Shown piece by piece: positions 1-10,268 of a stretch of 64,000 bases of DNA (position 1 is its first letter; every line of letters begins with the position of its first letter). Below the pieces are notes generated by a model that was not told where the DNA came from, did not search any database, and worked only from the letters and a program-made list of their open reading frames with translations. Both the position numbers and the translations under genes were made by a program. This stretch comes from Stenopsyche tienmushanensis. Taxonomy: Eukaryota > Arthropoda > Insecta > Trichoptera > Stenopsychidae. The stretch is taken from the NCBI GenBank assembly GCA_008973525.1, contig WACJ01000361.1, positions 228,414-292,413 of the forward strand, read 5' to 3'.

Positions 1-634
1 TACATTTTTAATGCAAAATTTCTAATTTTCGACTGCATAGTAGTGTATGGGGATCTCAGTCTTTGCGATTTTTCTTCGATTGTTTGCATGAAACTGAATT
101 AAGAATTTTAGTGCATCGTTATCGAAATTCGAAGGTCCTCCTATTCTCGCAAGCTTCTATTGACAGATTTAAATGTCTGAAACTGATATTAGCATCTGTA
201 GACTGTTATCACTTCATCATAAAAACTTTTGAGTGTTTTAGGTTTTTTTTCTCGGAATTCCAAACCCAAATTAAAAGCAGTATAAAATATCGGATGTGTT
301 TCATTTTCGTTTTTTCATCATCAATCATTTTAAGCTTGAATTCTTGCTTCCGAAAAATTAAATACAGAGATGATACAGTGAGGGTCTCCCGCCTAAAAAA
401 TCCTATTTAAATAATCCTTATTTAACCATATTTGACAGGCAATATAGTATCGTCATAAGAAAATAATCAATTCTTAAAGAATCATAATTTAAATACTTTT
501 ATTTGATTTTTTTGTGCTGTTGTACGTATGATATTTAACTAAAGCTTATTCATTATTAATAAAATACATGCATGAAAATCTCATGCAATAGAAGCGAAAT
601 TTCTTAGTTTATAGAAAAAGTTTCTTTTATGCAC
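1..634. other. AT-rich noncoding DNA with a mariner scrap
   Basis: No gene is recognised. At about 95-155, read on the minus strand, there is a short stretch matching the sequence at 54400-54450, which is the N-terminal helix-turn-helix end of a mariner transposase (shared peptide FDNDALK). A 115-codon open frame at 63-410 has low-complexity composition and no recognisable domain, so I do not call it a gene. The rest shows nothing distinctive. Confidence 0.4.
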
Positions 635-1172
635 TGCTCTTTTTTGATTTTGTAACGGACATAAAATGTGCAAACGAAAGAGAAATGTCAAATTCTAAAT
701 TCTTTAAACAAATAACTTACAACATTTTTGAACTTAGTTTGTTTGTTTTTATTTATTTACATATTTAGTTTAATTTAAATTCTCTAGATTATACCCTTTA
801 CAATGATATGCTACATGTCATACAAATCATTCAATAAGTCGTTATATTGAAAGAGGTATTAATTTGCCAGGTTCAGGTTTAAGAAAATACTTTTTTATGC
901 TTTTATTAAATTTATTTGCAAAATTTTTTCAAATTGGCCACCTTTGCTTCGTATGCACGCACAACTCATTTTTCTTATTTCTGTAGTTATCTGAAGTAGC
1001 ATTTTCTCTTTCATTTTTGCAAAGGTGGCGATTAGTCTTTCAACTATGATTTATTTTGTGGGTACCTCTGTCGTGTAATTAATTATTTTGCGGCCCTATT
1101 TCGTGGCTTGCACAGTCTCCATACCTGACACCACTGGATTTCTTTGTCTGGGGACGTGTCGTATTAGGTGGC
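635..1172 (+). mobile_element. Partial copy of TACAGG-TIR DNA transposon family
   Basis: This stretch aligns along its length with the interior of the complete element at 5203-6071 and with copies at 28766-29100 and 38099-38575. Near 1105-1155 the + strand reads as a decayed transposase tail with the motif SPYLTPLDFFVWG, typical of a Tc1/mariner-like DDE transposase family widespread in insects. Both terminal inverted repeats are missing, so it is a truncated relic. Confidence 0.6.
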
Positions 1173-1189
1173 TCGCACTGATGCTTGTC

Positions 1190-1350
1190 GGCTTGCTACT
1201 GGTGTAATGGTTGTTTTATATTACGTTTAGACTCACACACACTTAGTAAAGGCGACGCGGCGCATGCGTGTAGCGCGTTTATGATGTATGCGGCGGAGTT
1301 GGAAAATCTAAAAACGATTCTCCTTATCTTTTTGACTAACTGTATTTTAA
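1190..1350 (+). repeat. Dispersed repeat, three copies in window
   Basis: The segment starting TTGCTACTGGTGTAATGG and running through GATGTATGC.GCGGAGTTGG recurs inverted at 26610-26785 and, more diverged, at 28620-28745. It contains a short GC-rich core with CGCATGCG. No coding potential or terminal repeats were identified, so the repeat class is unknown. Confidence 0.55.
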
Positions 1351-1417
1351 AAATCATACGTGTTATTAACCCCCAAAGGAGAACTATCCCAGGGACTGGG
1401 ACCCCCCCCTCCTCCAC

Positions 1418-1665
1418 TATTCAGAATGAGCACTTTTGTACATTGAGCTCGGCGACAGACAGAGACAGAAAGAGAATATAGCGCAGTTTGGGAAACAGAG
1501 ACGGAGAGTTTCCTCGCATACATCGCACGATTGTATAGATCGTTATCCCAAATTTATCGACTAATAATGAATCGATTTCTTGTGTATTGTTAATGTAAAA
1601 AAATGACGTGGTCTTATATGCTATCAACAGTGTTTATTTACAATTGACTCTGCCTCGAATTGAAT
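1418..1665 (+). mobile_element. Fragment of TTAA-bounded MITE (piggyBac-like)
   Basis: This is an internal fragment of the family with fuller copies at 31890-32420, 34392-34926 and 44659-45214. Shared landmarks are CTATTCAGAA, GACAGAGACAGA, GATTGTATAGATCGTTA and AATCGATTT. Both ends are missing. The strand is given relative to the 44659-45214 copy. Confidence 0.6.
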
Positions 1666-2100
1666 ATTTAGATAATTTATTTTTTTCAGGAAACTTTTTG
1701 CGGCCATAAAATCTATGCATGTAATTTACAGAAAATGTTCATATGTGTAGCTATTTTAATGCATGAAAAATCATGCCACTGCTAACAAGAGCTAAAATGG
1801 AAACAGAATAGAAAAATCTGTCTATAAATACTTCCATACGTGTGATGTTTATAGTAGAAGGAAAATTCACACTGCAAAATTTCAAAAATAAAAAGGATAG
1901 GGTTGCCGTGCGTCACTTCAGAACGGTCCTTTAGTTAACGTTGAAAACAAATTCCAACGACAATAAGGGTGATATGAGTCTCTTAATTATTATAATAATC
2001 GCCTGTTTTAACTGCCCTAACGATCGAGCTTTTTGAAAGCATGACTCAATAGCACTTCTAATGACGATATGAGTAACGTCCATATCTTGATTTGCCTAAC
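1666..2100. other. Noncoding, nothing recognised
   Basis: This is AT-rich sequence without a recognisable domain, repeat match or stable hairpin. A direct repeat half-site (AACTAGAC) at 2101-2108 marks the left flank of the next element. Confidence 0.5.
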
Positions 2101-2108
2101 AACTAGAC

Positions 2109-2310
2109 CAGTGATCGGCAACCTTTTGAGAGACTGGGTAAAAGTCTCTATAATAAATGGGTAAAAATTGCAAAAAAAATAACAATTTTTATTAAAAATT
2201 GACCTTCAGTTTTTCAGTAAATAAAAAAATATTCTATTTTCTTGGTTGGTGATTCTAAATGTCGTAGTGGGTAATTCAATTACCCGCCGGTAGTAGTTTG
2301 CCGACTACTG
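2109..2310. mobile_element. 202-bp non-autonomous hAT-like MITE with TSD
   Basis: The element begins CAGTGATCGGCAACC and ends GGTAGTAGTTTGCCGACTACTG, giving imperfect terminal inverted repeats around CAGT..TCGGCAA. It is flanked by a perfect 8-bp direct repeat, AACTAGAC, at 2101-2108 and 2311-2318. An 8-bp duplication and CAG-starting ends are typical of hAT insertions. There is no coding capacity. The intact duplication suggests a comparatively recent insertion. Confidence 0.85.
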
Positions 2311-2318
2311 AACTAGAC

Positions 2319-4221
2319 AATGGAGTTTAAGAAAGCTGACTACACGTGTAAGATAAGGGATGCGTCAAATATCAATCGTCAAATAGAAAAGTCAAATATA
2401 AAAGAGGTACAACTCGCCATAGAGTTCTGTTTTAGAATTATGTTTTTAAGTTCATATGTTTAGTCTAAGTCTTCAGTTTTAAGTTTAATTTTTTAAGCTG
2501 CAACCATCGTCCATCATGAGTCATCTACGCATCGTAACCGCATCCAAATTGGATCAAATAAATACGTTGAACAGAAGAAGATGCATTTATTATCGTCTAG
2601 GGGCGTCCACGTTACAATTAATTCCAAAACAAAACATAATTCTGAATATCATATAATTTTTTAGGTAAATTGCGAAACGTTCGTTCGCGTGACTTTGATT
2701 GATTTTGTCAATACATGTCTGATCATATATAAATAACTAACTAAACAACTAGTCTCGTTATATGCGTCGTGCTGACAGAAATAACAAGGTTTTACTGTGC
2801 ATAATTTTAAAAATGGCAATCGTACATAGGTCACTTTATAACAGTATATTTCCCCCAAAACTAATATCCCGTGCGATTGGCGGAATAGAAAAGGGCGGAT
2901 ATATTTCCCCCACCACAGACGTTATAAGCCACTCCTTCTTAGATGCTGTCTTACTCGGAAAATGGCTCGATGCAGAGAAGACTGAGTGCCGAACTTGCCC
3001 TTAGAACGAAGGGTTGCATATTTCAACTAAATATACGACACACCACTAAATAATAAAGCGCTAGTGTTGTAGCAAAATTAATACGAAGAAAACCAACGAA
3101 AATCGCGATATTTTGAGATCTATTAAAATGTTTTACTACTTTTATAATATGCAAATTTTCTCTGCGTAAGTGTCGAAAAATTTAAGGATTTCCAATTTAA
3201 GGTGAGTTCATTATTCATTCAATATATACCTAAATTAATTACAAATTGAACAATTTGCTTGTGTAAAACTAATAAGCTATTCCTAATTATCAAGCCATTG
3301 ATATGGTCTACAATTGATGTTATTCAATTATAGACCATATCAATGGCATCCTAAATCATAATACACTATCGCTTCTATAAATCCTGTTTATAGTTGATTG
3401 TAATATTGCTCAAAATTTTACTGAAATCGATATATAATTTTTATTCTTACAATATCAAATATGTTTATCTGCGAATAGAAGAACCTTAAATATTCAACAT
3501 AGATACCTGACAATATGAAGCTTGAGTATCTATGATTATATTACATCCTGTATATGAACGCATTTTAAACTTATCCAATGGTTTAAAAACGTTGATTGAA
3601 AATGCTTGATACAAAATAATTAAAGCATAAAGAATATTAATCCGCTGATAATATCAAATATCAATGAATTTTCGGATGTAGTTTGTCAATCAATTTCATG
3701 ATAAAATATTCGATTAAACTGCGTCATTGCCGTTATTCATTTTCAAGAAAGTGGAATGTTTACGTCAGTTTATTACATCATTCAAAAATAATAATGATAA
3801 AATGTGATTATGTTGCACTAAATGCTTGTGAGTCATACTATTATTTATTTGAATAATACCGACAGCATTGGAAAACTCGAAAGTAGCATAGAATTTTCGA
3901 ATCGGGAAAGATTTGAAATAGAGTGCAGAAAAACATTAGTTTCATTCATCGCATAATGAAAAATAGAGCCCCCACGAGATTCAAAACGTGTATTAAAACA
4001 ATATCTGTTCGGATTACGATTTGAACCGTAAAACGTTTTGATAGTAAAATTTTTCATTCACCCTTCTTAAACAGAACGAAACAATTAATACGATATTTTT
4101 TTTAAAGATGAACTCACTTCGATCTTAGTCAAAAAATATTGCTTAATATAATTTTACAGAAACATAATATTTATCTGTAGTAATTGGATCACATCTTAAG
4201 TATATGAATGATCGATCAATC
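2319..4221. other. Noncoding region upstream of LMX1-like gene
   Basis: No gene is recognised. The part at about 2740-3010 is more GC-rich and complex than its surroundings and includes an 80-codon frame (2762-3004) without recognisable domain; it could be regulatory. A strong hairpin lies at 3294-3347. Otherwise this is AT-rich sequence. Confidence 0.45.
3294..3347. repeat. 24-bp near-perfect inverted repeat (hairpin)
   Basis: Arms 3294-3317 and 3324-3347 pair at 23 of 24 positions around the 6-nt loop TGTTAT; the single mismatch is at 3311/3330. The transcript of either strand would form a compact pre-miRNA-sized stem-loop, though the loop is small. No target-site duplication or match elsewhere in the window was seen. 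It may be a foldback remnant, a small-RNA hairpin or a protein-binding palindrome. Confidence 0.75.
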
Positions 4222-4229
4222 GTTTTAAG

Positions 4230-5021
4230 CAGAGCTTCGAACCGACACTGAAGCGATAAAAAGATTATTTTTGCCGGAACATAGATCAGAAATGAACCGG
4301 TTCGGAAATAGTGGTTTTATCGGTTCGGTATACGCCTTACGCGAAAGAGAGTTTGACTTTTGTGTTAATATAAAGTGTGTCTTTCTCCATGCTTACATAG
4401 AATTTGTTTGATTAGAATCATCTGATAATACTATATCTTTACTCTTTGTTCGTCCTGTTAATTGTACTGTTAAAACAAAATTTCAAAGGATCAGATAATA
4501 TTGTTATAAACTTAAATTCCAGCTTTTAATAACGAGCCATTATTAACTTTTCTTATATTTCCAATTCTTATATTCCAAAACTTCAAGGATTCAAGAAATT
4601 GTTTAAAGAAAATGCTCATGAAAAACTGAGCTGTTCTGTCTGGATGGCGTGTAAAATCGTAACAGAAAATCGCAAATATCGAGGGCCGAATGACAAAAAC
4701 TGGAAAACTAAACGAAGTTCAATTTTTATAACCCCTACGTAGAAGCAAAAATAGAAAAAAATACATTTAAAAATCATCATTAATAAAAGATAATAAAATT
4801 GGCAATATTATTCATGTTGAATGCTTATTATAAAAGAAGTAATAAAATATAATAAATTGTGCTAGAAAGGTTTTTAATACAATTAAAAACGTTTAAAAAA
4901 ATCAAAAATGAATCTTCCCGACTTGAACCTAAAACCGTTATAACCCGTAATCGAACCGATAAACTTATTTGGAAGTGAAACGGAACGAAAACCGAAACGA
5001 AAAAAACTGTTCGAAGCCTTG
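4230..5021. mobile_element. Non-autonomous hAT element (TTCGAA family)
   Basis: The element begins CAGAGCTTCGAACCGAC and ends TGTTCGAAGCCTTG, imperfect terminal inverted repeats of the CAAGGCTTCGAAC type. It is flanked by an 8-bp duplication, GTTTTAAG at 4222-4229 and ATTTTAAG at 5022-5029 (7 of 8 identical). Subterminal regions are rich in AACCG/CGGTT. No transposase remains. A diverged relative lies in LMX1-like intron 5 at about 9380-9985. Confidence 0.8.
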
Positions 5022-5202
5022 ATTTTAAGACCTTTTCGGCACTGTAAGAAAGAAGAGATGGCAGTGGAAATTTTATTAAGTAAAATGAAGCGTTCTTCTT
5101 ATCCACAAAATATTATAAATATGTGGTTAAATTATTAACTGTAAACATTATCAAACTCATATACGTAATATAAATAGTTATTATCATTTAGTGCTTGTGT
5201 TA

Positions 5203-6071
5203 TACAGGGATCACATGGTTCGCCAATTTTTTTTGGAGGTTAGAAAGATATTTTGCTACGTTTCACAAATAGGCCTCATGTCTTAGGTGTCACGGTTGTC
5301 AAATTTTTTTTTTTTTTTTGAGAAAATATCCAAAATGTCACTGTTAAATCGTCATAACTTTTTAATATGTGGTCGTAATAGCACGAAATAACTGTTTTTG
5401 TATTTTGCAATGCATTTTTGATCTAAATAAATCATTATTTTATGCAATTAATAAAAAAAAAATATAGTTCTGATCTTCCAAAGTCACATAAAATGTGCCA
5501 ACGACTCTCACTCGTTGACACATTTCAATTTTTATTTTAACAAAAAACTAACAATTATATTGAACTTAGTTTAGTTTTAAAAAGTTCTCTGGAAACTTTT
5601 TACTACCAATTATCCAACGATATGCTTTATATCATACAAATCATTCAATAAGTCGTTAAGCTTGAAGAAGTACCAGTTTGCCAGGGTCAGGGTTAAGGAA
5701 ATACTATTTATCCTTATGATCTTTTCATTAAATTTATTTACAAATTTTGATCAAACTGGTCATCTCTGCTTTGTATGCACACATGACACCTTTTTCTTGT
5801 TTCAGCTGTAGTTGTCTGAAGTAGCATTTCCTCTTTTTTCTTGCAAAGGCGGTGCTTATTCCTTCAATTAAAGCTTCTTTTGTAAGCATCCCTATCGTGT
5901 AAATTAGTTATTTTGGCGGCCTTATTTCGTCTCCAGATCTGACACTACTGGATTTCTTTGTCTAGGGTCGTGCAAAAAAATAATTTACATGATATCTTCA
6001 GGGCCTATGTGTGAAGCAAACGTAGTAACTCCCAAAAAAAAATTGTCTGTCCATGTACAAAACAACCTGTA
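5203..6071 (+). mobile_element. TACAGG-TIR DNA transposon, non-autonomous copy
   Basis: The ends are inverted repeats of about 70 bp: the left end starts TACAGGGATCACATGG and includes GCTACGTTTCACA.ATAGGCC, and the right end is its imperfect complement finishing AACAACCTGTA. Both ends abut TA, consistent with a TA target site (5201-5202, 6072-6073). Near 5930-5975 the + strand retains a scrap of transposase (SPDLTLLDFFV). The body otherwise lacks an ORF. A T-run of about 20 nt sits near 5309. The right end lies only 170 bp from the first LIM exon. Confidence 0.8.
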
Positions 6072-6241
6072 TAGTTATTGAATTATATCAATTTTTCACG
6101 AATGCTTATACACTCATCTCGTTGTTTGATTGGAATTTCTAATTTATTTATAATTTAAATTTATAATTTAATAAGGATAGAAAGTGACCGCAAAGAAGAT
6201 TCGCTTCTACCGCACTAGAGTCTTACGCATTCATTTCTAGC

Positions 6242-6420
6242 ATGGCAAGTCCTGCGGCATGTGGTGCTTGTGGACATCCCATTTGTGACAGATTCATACT
6301 CCGCGTCAGTGATGTTTCATATCATGAGAGATGTTTGGCGTGTTCTGCATGCGGTGCTCTTTTACAGCACACTTGTTATACGAGACAAGCAAAACTTTAC
6401 TGCAGAATCGACTACGACAG
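6242..6420 (+). CDS. Lmx1: LMX1-like exon 1 (LIM domain 1)
   Basis: The exon encodes residues 1-59 and two bases of codon 60, covering the whole first LIM double zinc finger. The donor is GACAG|GTCGGG at 6421. Upstream the frame stays open to 6188 without another ATG, and a pyrimidine-rich acceptor ends at 6240, so this is either the first coding exon after a 5'UTR intron or an internal exon of a longer form. Confidence 0.88.
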
Positions 6421-9400
6421 GTCGGGAAAAAATGTATTTTGATTTTTAAATTCATTTACAGCATAACGAAATTATTTTAAAAATCCGCAGATTGTACGCA
6501 AAGAAATGCTTGGGTTGCGGAGAGTGCGTCGGTGCGGAGGAGTTGGTGATGAGAGCACAGGAAGACGTTTTCCACGTGCGTTGTTTTGTATGTGTCGTTT
6601 GTGGAGGTCGTTTACAAAGAGGAGATCATTACGTTTTGAAGCAAGGACAGCTATTTTGCAGACCAGATTATGATAAGGAAGTGGAAATGTTTCAAGGATA
6701 TACCCAAGGTATTTTTCATGTAACATTTTTTTACACTTTTAAACAATCAAACGGCTTGAAGATAAAACTAGATTACATATAATCGGCAGTTAATGCAACG
6801 AATAAGCTTGCTCAATTTTATAATTAAGCTTTAAAGCAAGTCACCATGTTTTAGAGAAAAATCTTGGATTGAAATTTTTAAATATTTTGAGGAGCAGGCG
6901 GAAAACATTCCTATTGAAATCTTATCAGTACATTAATTAACACTGCATGTCTAAACAAGTATAGTTTATATTGAAATTCGTAATGGAAATTAACACGATG
7001 CGCCTTGGGAGAACGAGGAAAAAAATTGAGCCTCCAAATTCGGAAAGAGACCTCAGGCTAAGATATCAGCCATGAGATCCGATTGAAAGGTCATGGATGT
7101 GTACGATAAAGCGTCAATTACCAGCTTAGTCCTTTGCTGCCATTTATATTGGGCAGGATATGTGGCACGGATACTGACTCCCTTTAGGCATATTAGATTA
7201 GGGTCCGAATGGTAGCAGACCCATCGGAAGACCTGGGTTATGATGGTCTAATCAGTTTAGCAAAAGGTCTGGGCAATTGGAGGGAGGAGGCTTAGGACAG
7301 ACGAAAATGGCGTAATGCCCTATCAGTGACCAGGGCTCTCTTATAGGACTATAGGAACCATCAAAAGTAAGTATGTTCTATTTCTTCAACTCTTCTAATT
7401 ACAGTCGATGCAGATTACTGTCATAAAATCTTTTATTTTTCAAGATATATTTCTTTAGTGAAAGCCAAAAAAAAATCGTTTTGCCAAATGATGGGGTCTC
7501 CTTCTTCGGCTATATTATAGCTAGCTCAAAAACTTGCTCGATTTCTTTATTTCTAAAAACAATCATATTTTTCTGATGAGTATTAACGTTTTGAATCAAA
7601 TCCTTCAGCTTTTTTTTCCAAAATTTACTTTAAATTTATAATATTTGTCTCGCAAACATGAGACAAGAAGAAATTTTGTGAATTCAATTCAACCAAATCA
7701 AAAAAATTATATTTTTTAAATATATTGTATACACTAAACAACAGCCGTATCTATTCTGTAGGTCGTAGTTTGGTAACCGCTGCTTTAATGCATTTTAATA
7801 AATTCAAAATGTATCAATTTAAAATTATTGTGCTAAATATAATACAATGAATTATTGTGTGAGGATAGGGACCTTCGGGCCGCTCTGTGTCCTGCGAGTG
7901 CTCTTTATGTTAGACGGCCTACGCGGGTTCGTTTGATTTCGGGTCATAGAAAGGCCGCAGAGTACGAAGAAAATTATCAGAAAATACGAAAAGATTAATT
8001 CTTCGTTATGGTATTTATTTGTTGAACTTTAAAACAACTTATCTTCCTGCTGTCACAACTATCGATGTAAAAAATTGAAATTTTTAAATGAAAAGTAATT
8101 GAATAATTGCAACGTCTGCCAATTATAGTAAGGAGACCAATCCACGTCACAGTATAATTATTGCATTGAAATACTGTTTGAAAAAAATACATTTATTACA
8201 GGTGAACTGATGTGCGATGAGTTGGTGACCAGTCGATGCTCAGATGGTAGAAGAGGGCCCAAACGTCCGAGGACAATACTTACCACACAACAGAGAAGAG
8301 CTTTTAAAGCATCTTTTGAAATGTCACCGAAACCATGTCGGAAGATCAGAGAAGGACTGGCAAAGGACACGGGACTAAGTGTTCGAATAGTCCAGGTATA
8401 ATTAAAGGACATATCGACAATTTACCAGCAGCGTCTATTAATTCTCCTCACATTATGTTATATATTTAGCCATGCGTTGCGAATGAATTTTCATAAAAGA
8501 TGGCGACTTAATTAATTTATAAATACGTATGCTGAGCTTTTTCCTTTGAGAAATCTTTTGACAAGTGCTGATTTTTTTCAGGTTTGGTTTCAAAATCAAA
8601 GAGCGAAAATGAAGAAAATTCAAAAGAAAGCTCGCGATAACAAGGCAGGTTCTTGCGGATCCAAGGAAAGCTGTGATGTTGACGGTGATAAATCTAAAAT
8701 TAAAATCAAAGAAGAAAATCAAAGTAAGTAATCATTAGTTAATTAAGTTGATTTGTAGCTGGAAAATTTGAATCTTAAACATATGTTCCATAAGATCCAT
8801 TAAATGTGTTTGTTATTACATGCCTCAAATTCATCTCATATCATCATCAAATTTCTTTGAAACCTCGCAAAGAAAATACAAGAAGCTCCCTTTATTGTCT
8901 TTGTAAATATACCTGATAAGCTTTTGAATATTATACAGGTTCAGCTTCTAAGTTAGTCAAGATCTCTTACTGGTCAAACTAGTTATGAAATATGACAGAT
9001 TTTCGTTGAAGTATTTTATGGACATTGGTAGCATTTTTGAGAAATATGTATTTTTAAGGTCCTCACGGCTTGGCCATGTTTCTCAATGATAGCTGTAGTG
9101 ACAATGATATTCCTGGGGCAGATGCTGAATGTGCTGGTGATAGCCACAGACACTTCTTACCAATAAAAGAAGAACTCAACTCGCAAGATGGATTTTACAA
9201 AAACAACAATTCGCATTCAAACATCGCAGATTTTTCAAGTATGTACAATTTTCCCTTTGGTTTTAATCGAACATTTTTTTTCATATTTAATTTATATGAA
9301 TAAGTACATATGCATTAAATATTGGATAGTTTTATTAAATGAAAATAAATTAATCGATCATTTATCCTTATTTCGCCAATATAAGAATACGATTCGAAGT

Positions 9401-10268
9401 CGAATGATTCAATGAATCGATTCGAAGATATCGTTTTTTTTTCGGTTCGATAGATATTTTACATGAAATAAAATTTAATTGTGTTGATAATTTGTTTAGC
9501 TATATTAATCTGATAATACTGCAATCTTTACTCCTTATTTGTCTTGTTAATTGTCTAATTAAATCATGACTTCATATAAGATTGTTATGAACCCAAGTTC
9601 CAGCTTGTAATCTTAATATAGGTCATTATTATGATATGCATTTTATTTGGTTTATCTCTACCTGTTATATAATATTTGCCATGTATCCAGACTGAGACTT
9701 CCACATTTTAATTTGTTTACTTGTCCATGCTGGAACTCCCAAACTTACTTCTATTTCTAATTATTATTGAGAATTACGTTAACTGACAAATCATCAACAA
9801 TTAAAAAATTGTGTGAATTATGCTAGAAATTTTTTTTAATACAAATAAAAATATTTTAAATTTTCAAAAATGAATCACTCGGAACTGAATTAAAAACCGA
9901 AAATCCTTCAATTCCCGAAATGAAAACCGGAATAAAACCGGGATTAAAACCGAATTAAAAATAATAACAGTTTTAAGACCTGATATAAACCCTTTAAGTG
10001 TTATACATTATCACTAATAAGGAATTAAATTAATATTACAAATCAAAATGTCTTTTGCCTTTCAGATGCATCAAACGGAGAAAAAATGGGCGCTGCTTTT
10101 TTAAGTTTTCCATATGCTTCAGAGCAACAACATGCCCTTCAACAATTTCTAGGTACCCCAACTTTTGCCCATGCCTATGGAAATCCTTCGCTCAATCCCA
10201 TAGATCGATTATACTCCATGCAAAGCTCATATTTCTGCACCGAAGAGACTACTATGGTCGACGAATGA
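6242..10268 (+). CDS. Lmx1: LMX1-type LIM-homeodomain transcription factor
   Basis: Six exons (6242-6420, 6491-6708, 8202-8395, 8582-8723, 9059-9238, 10066-10268) join in frame with GT..AG introns to a 371-residue protein ending TGA at 10266-10268. LIM1 spans residues 7-57 (ligands C7, C10, H28, C31, C34, C37, C54, D57). LIM2 spans 66-119 (C66, C69, H88, C91, C94, C97, C116, D119). The homeodomain spans 152-211 with WFQNQR in helix 3 (W199, Q201, N202). The tail [14 protein letters not shown] (348-361) is the LMX1 family signature. The length matches vertebrate LMX1 (about 370-400). Family members are nuclear DNA-binding regulators of neural and limb patterning, with LIM domains binding LDB/Chip cofactors. 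The start is uncertain: 6242 is the only ATG in the open stretch, but a good acceptor (TTTCTAG) ends at 6240, so a 5' exon may exist. The link to insect LMX1 orthologues is from family knowledge. Confidence 0.93.
6491..6708 (+). CDS. Lmx1: LMX1-like exon 2 (LIM domain 2)
   Basis: The acceptor TCCGCAG precedes 6491 and the donor CAAG|GTATTT follows 6708. The exon encodes LIM2 (residues 61-132), including HVRCF at the central zinc-binding region and CRPDYDKE at its end. Intron 1 is only 70 bp, near the minimum for insect introns. Confidence 0.92.
7020..7345 (+). pseudogene. LINE ORF2 C-terminal relic in intron
   Basis: Conceptual reading across frames gives pieces such as [13 protein letters not shown] and [17 protein letters not shown], in the order seen at the C-terminus of many non-LTR retrotransposon ORF2 proteins (WAGHVARM..GRP..W.EEA.DR..WR). 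Frames are broken, so it is dead. The assignment rests on this motif order only. Confidence 0.55.
7764..7782. repeat. hAT-like terminal inverted repeat
   Basis: The sequence ending TTTGGTAACCGCTG complements CAGCGGTTACCAAACT, a common end of non-autonomous hAT elements. A related end occurs at about 45590-45605. The opposite end was not identified; the element may extend left through 7480-7500 (GGGGTCTCC). Confidence 0.4.
8202..8395 (+). CDS. Lmx1: LMX1-like exon 3 (linker and homeodomain helices 1-2)
   Basis: The acceptor is TTATTACAG and the donor is TCCAG|GTATA. The exon encodes residues 134-197. The linker is short; the homeodomain starts at about P152 with [19 protein letters not shown], the LMX1 signature. 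The exon ends after homeodomain position 46, a conserved intron position in LIM-homeobox genes. Confidence 0.94.
8582..8723 (+). CDS. Lmx1: LMX1-like exon 4 (homeodomain helix 3)
   Basis: The acceptor TTTTTTTCAG and the donor AAA|GTAAGTA both match consensus well. The exon opens with [12 protein letters not shown], the recognition helix with Q50 and N51, then a basic and acidic low-complexity stretch (residues 210-244). Confidence 0.94.
9059..9238 (+). CDS. Lmx1: LMX1-like exon 5 (variable region)
   Basis: The exon continues the frame from exon 4 (split codon S245) and encodes residues 246-304, rich in D, S and N, without a named domain. The acceptor is TTTTTAAG and the donor CAA|GTATGT. Vertebrate LMX1 has a similarly variable segment between homeodomain and tail. 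Confidence 0.85.
9380..9985. mobile_element. Diverged hAT-like repeat in LMX1-like intron 5
   Basis: The segment is related to the element at 4230-5021 in the same orientation. Shared stretches include ATCTGATAATACT, ATCTTTACTC, TTGTTATGAAC-like and TTCCAGCTT, then ATTATGCTAGAAA, TTTAATACAA.TAAAAA and AAAAATGAATC. The ends are decayed and no flanking duplication is clear. Confidence 0.6.
10066..10268 (+). CDS. Lmx1: LMX1-like exon 6 (C-terminal tail, stop)
   Basis: The acceptor is CTTTCAG. The exon encodes residues 306-371 and ends with the conserved LMX1 tail ([14 protein letters not shown]) followed by ten more residues and TGA. AATAAA hexamers follow at 10276, 10510 and 10639; the first is too close to the stop to be a likely poly(A) signal. 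Confidence 0.92.

Larger units (their letters stand above)
6709..8201 (+). other. LMX1-like intron 2 with transposon debris
   Basis: This 1.49-kb intron starts GTATTT and ends TTATTACAG. It contains a LINE-tail relic (about 7020-7345), a hAT-like terminal repeat ending at 7782, and a GC-richer patch at about 7860-7965 with no recognised origin. Confidence 0.8.

Noticed and set aside
1185..1481. 98-codon frame as a gene
   Set aside because: It runs across two different repeat fragments, so it is a by-product of repeats.
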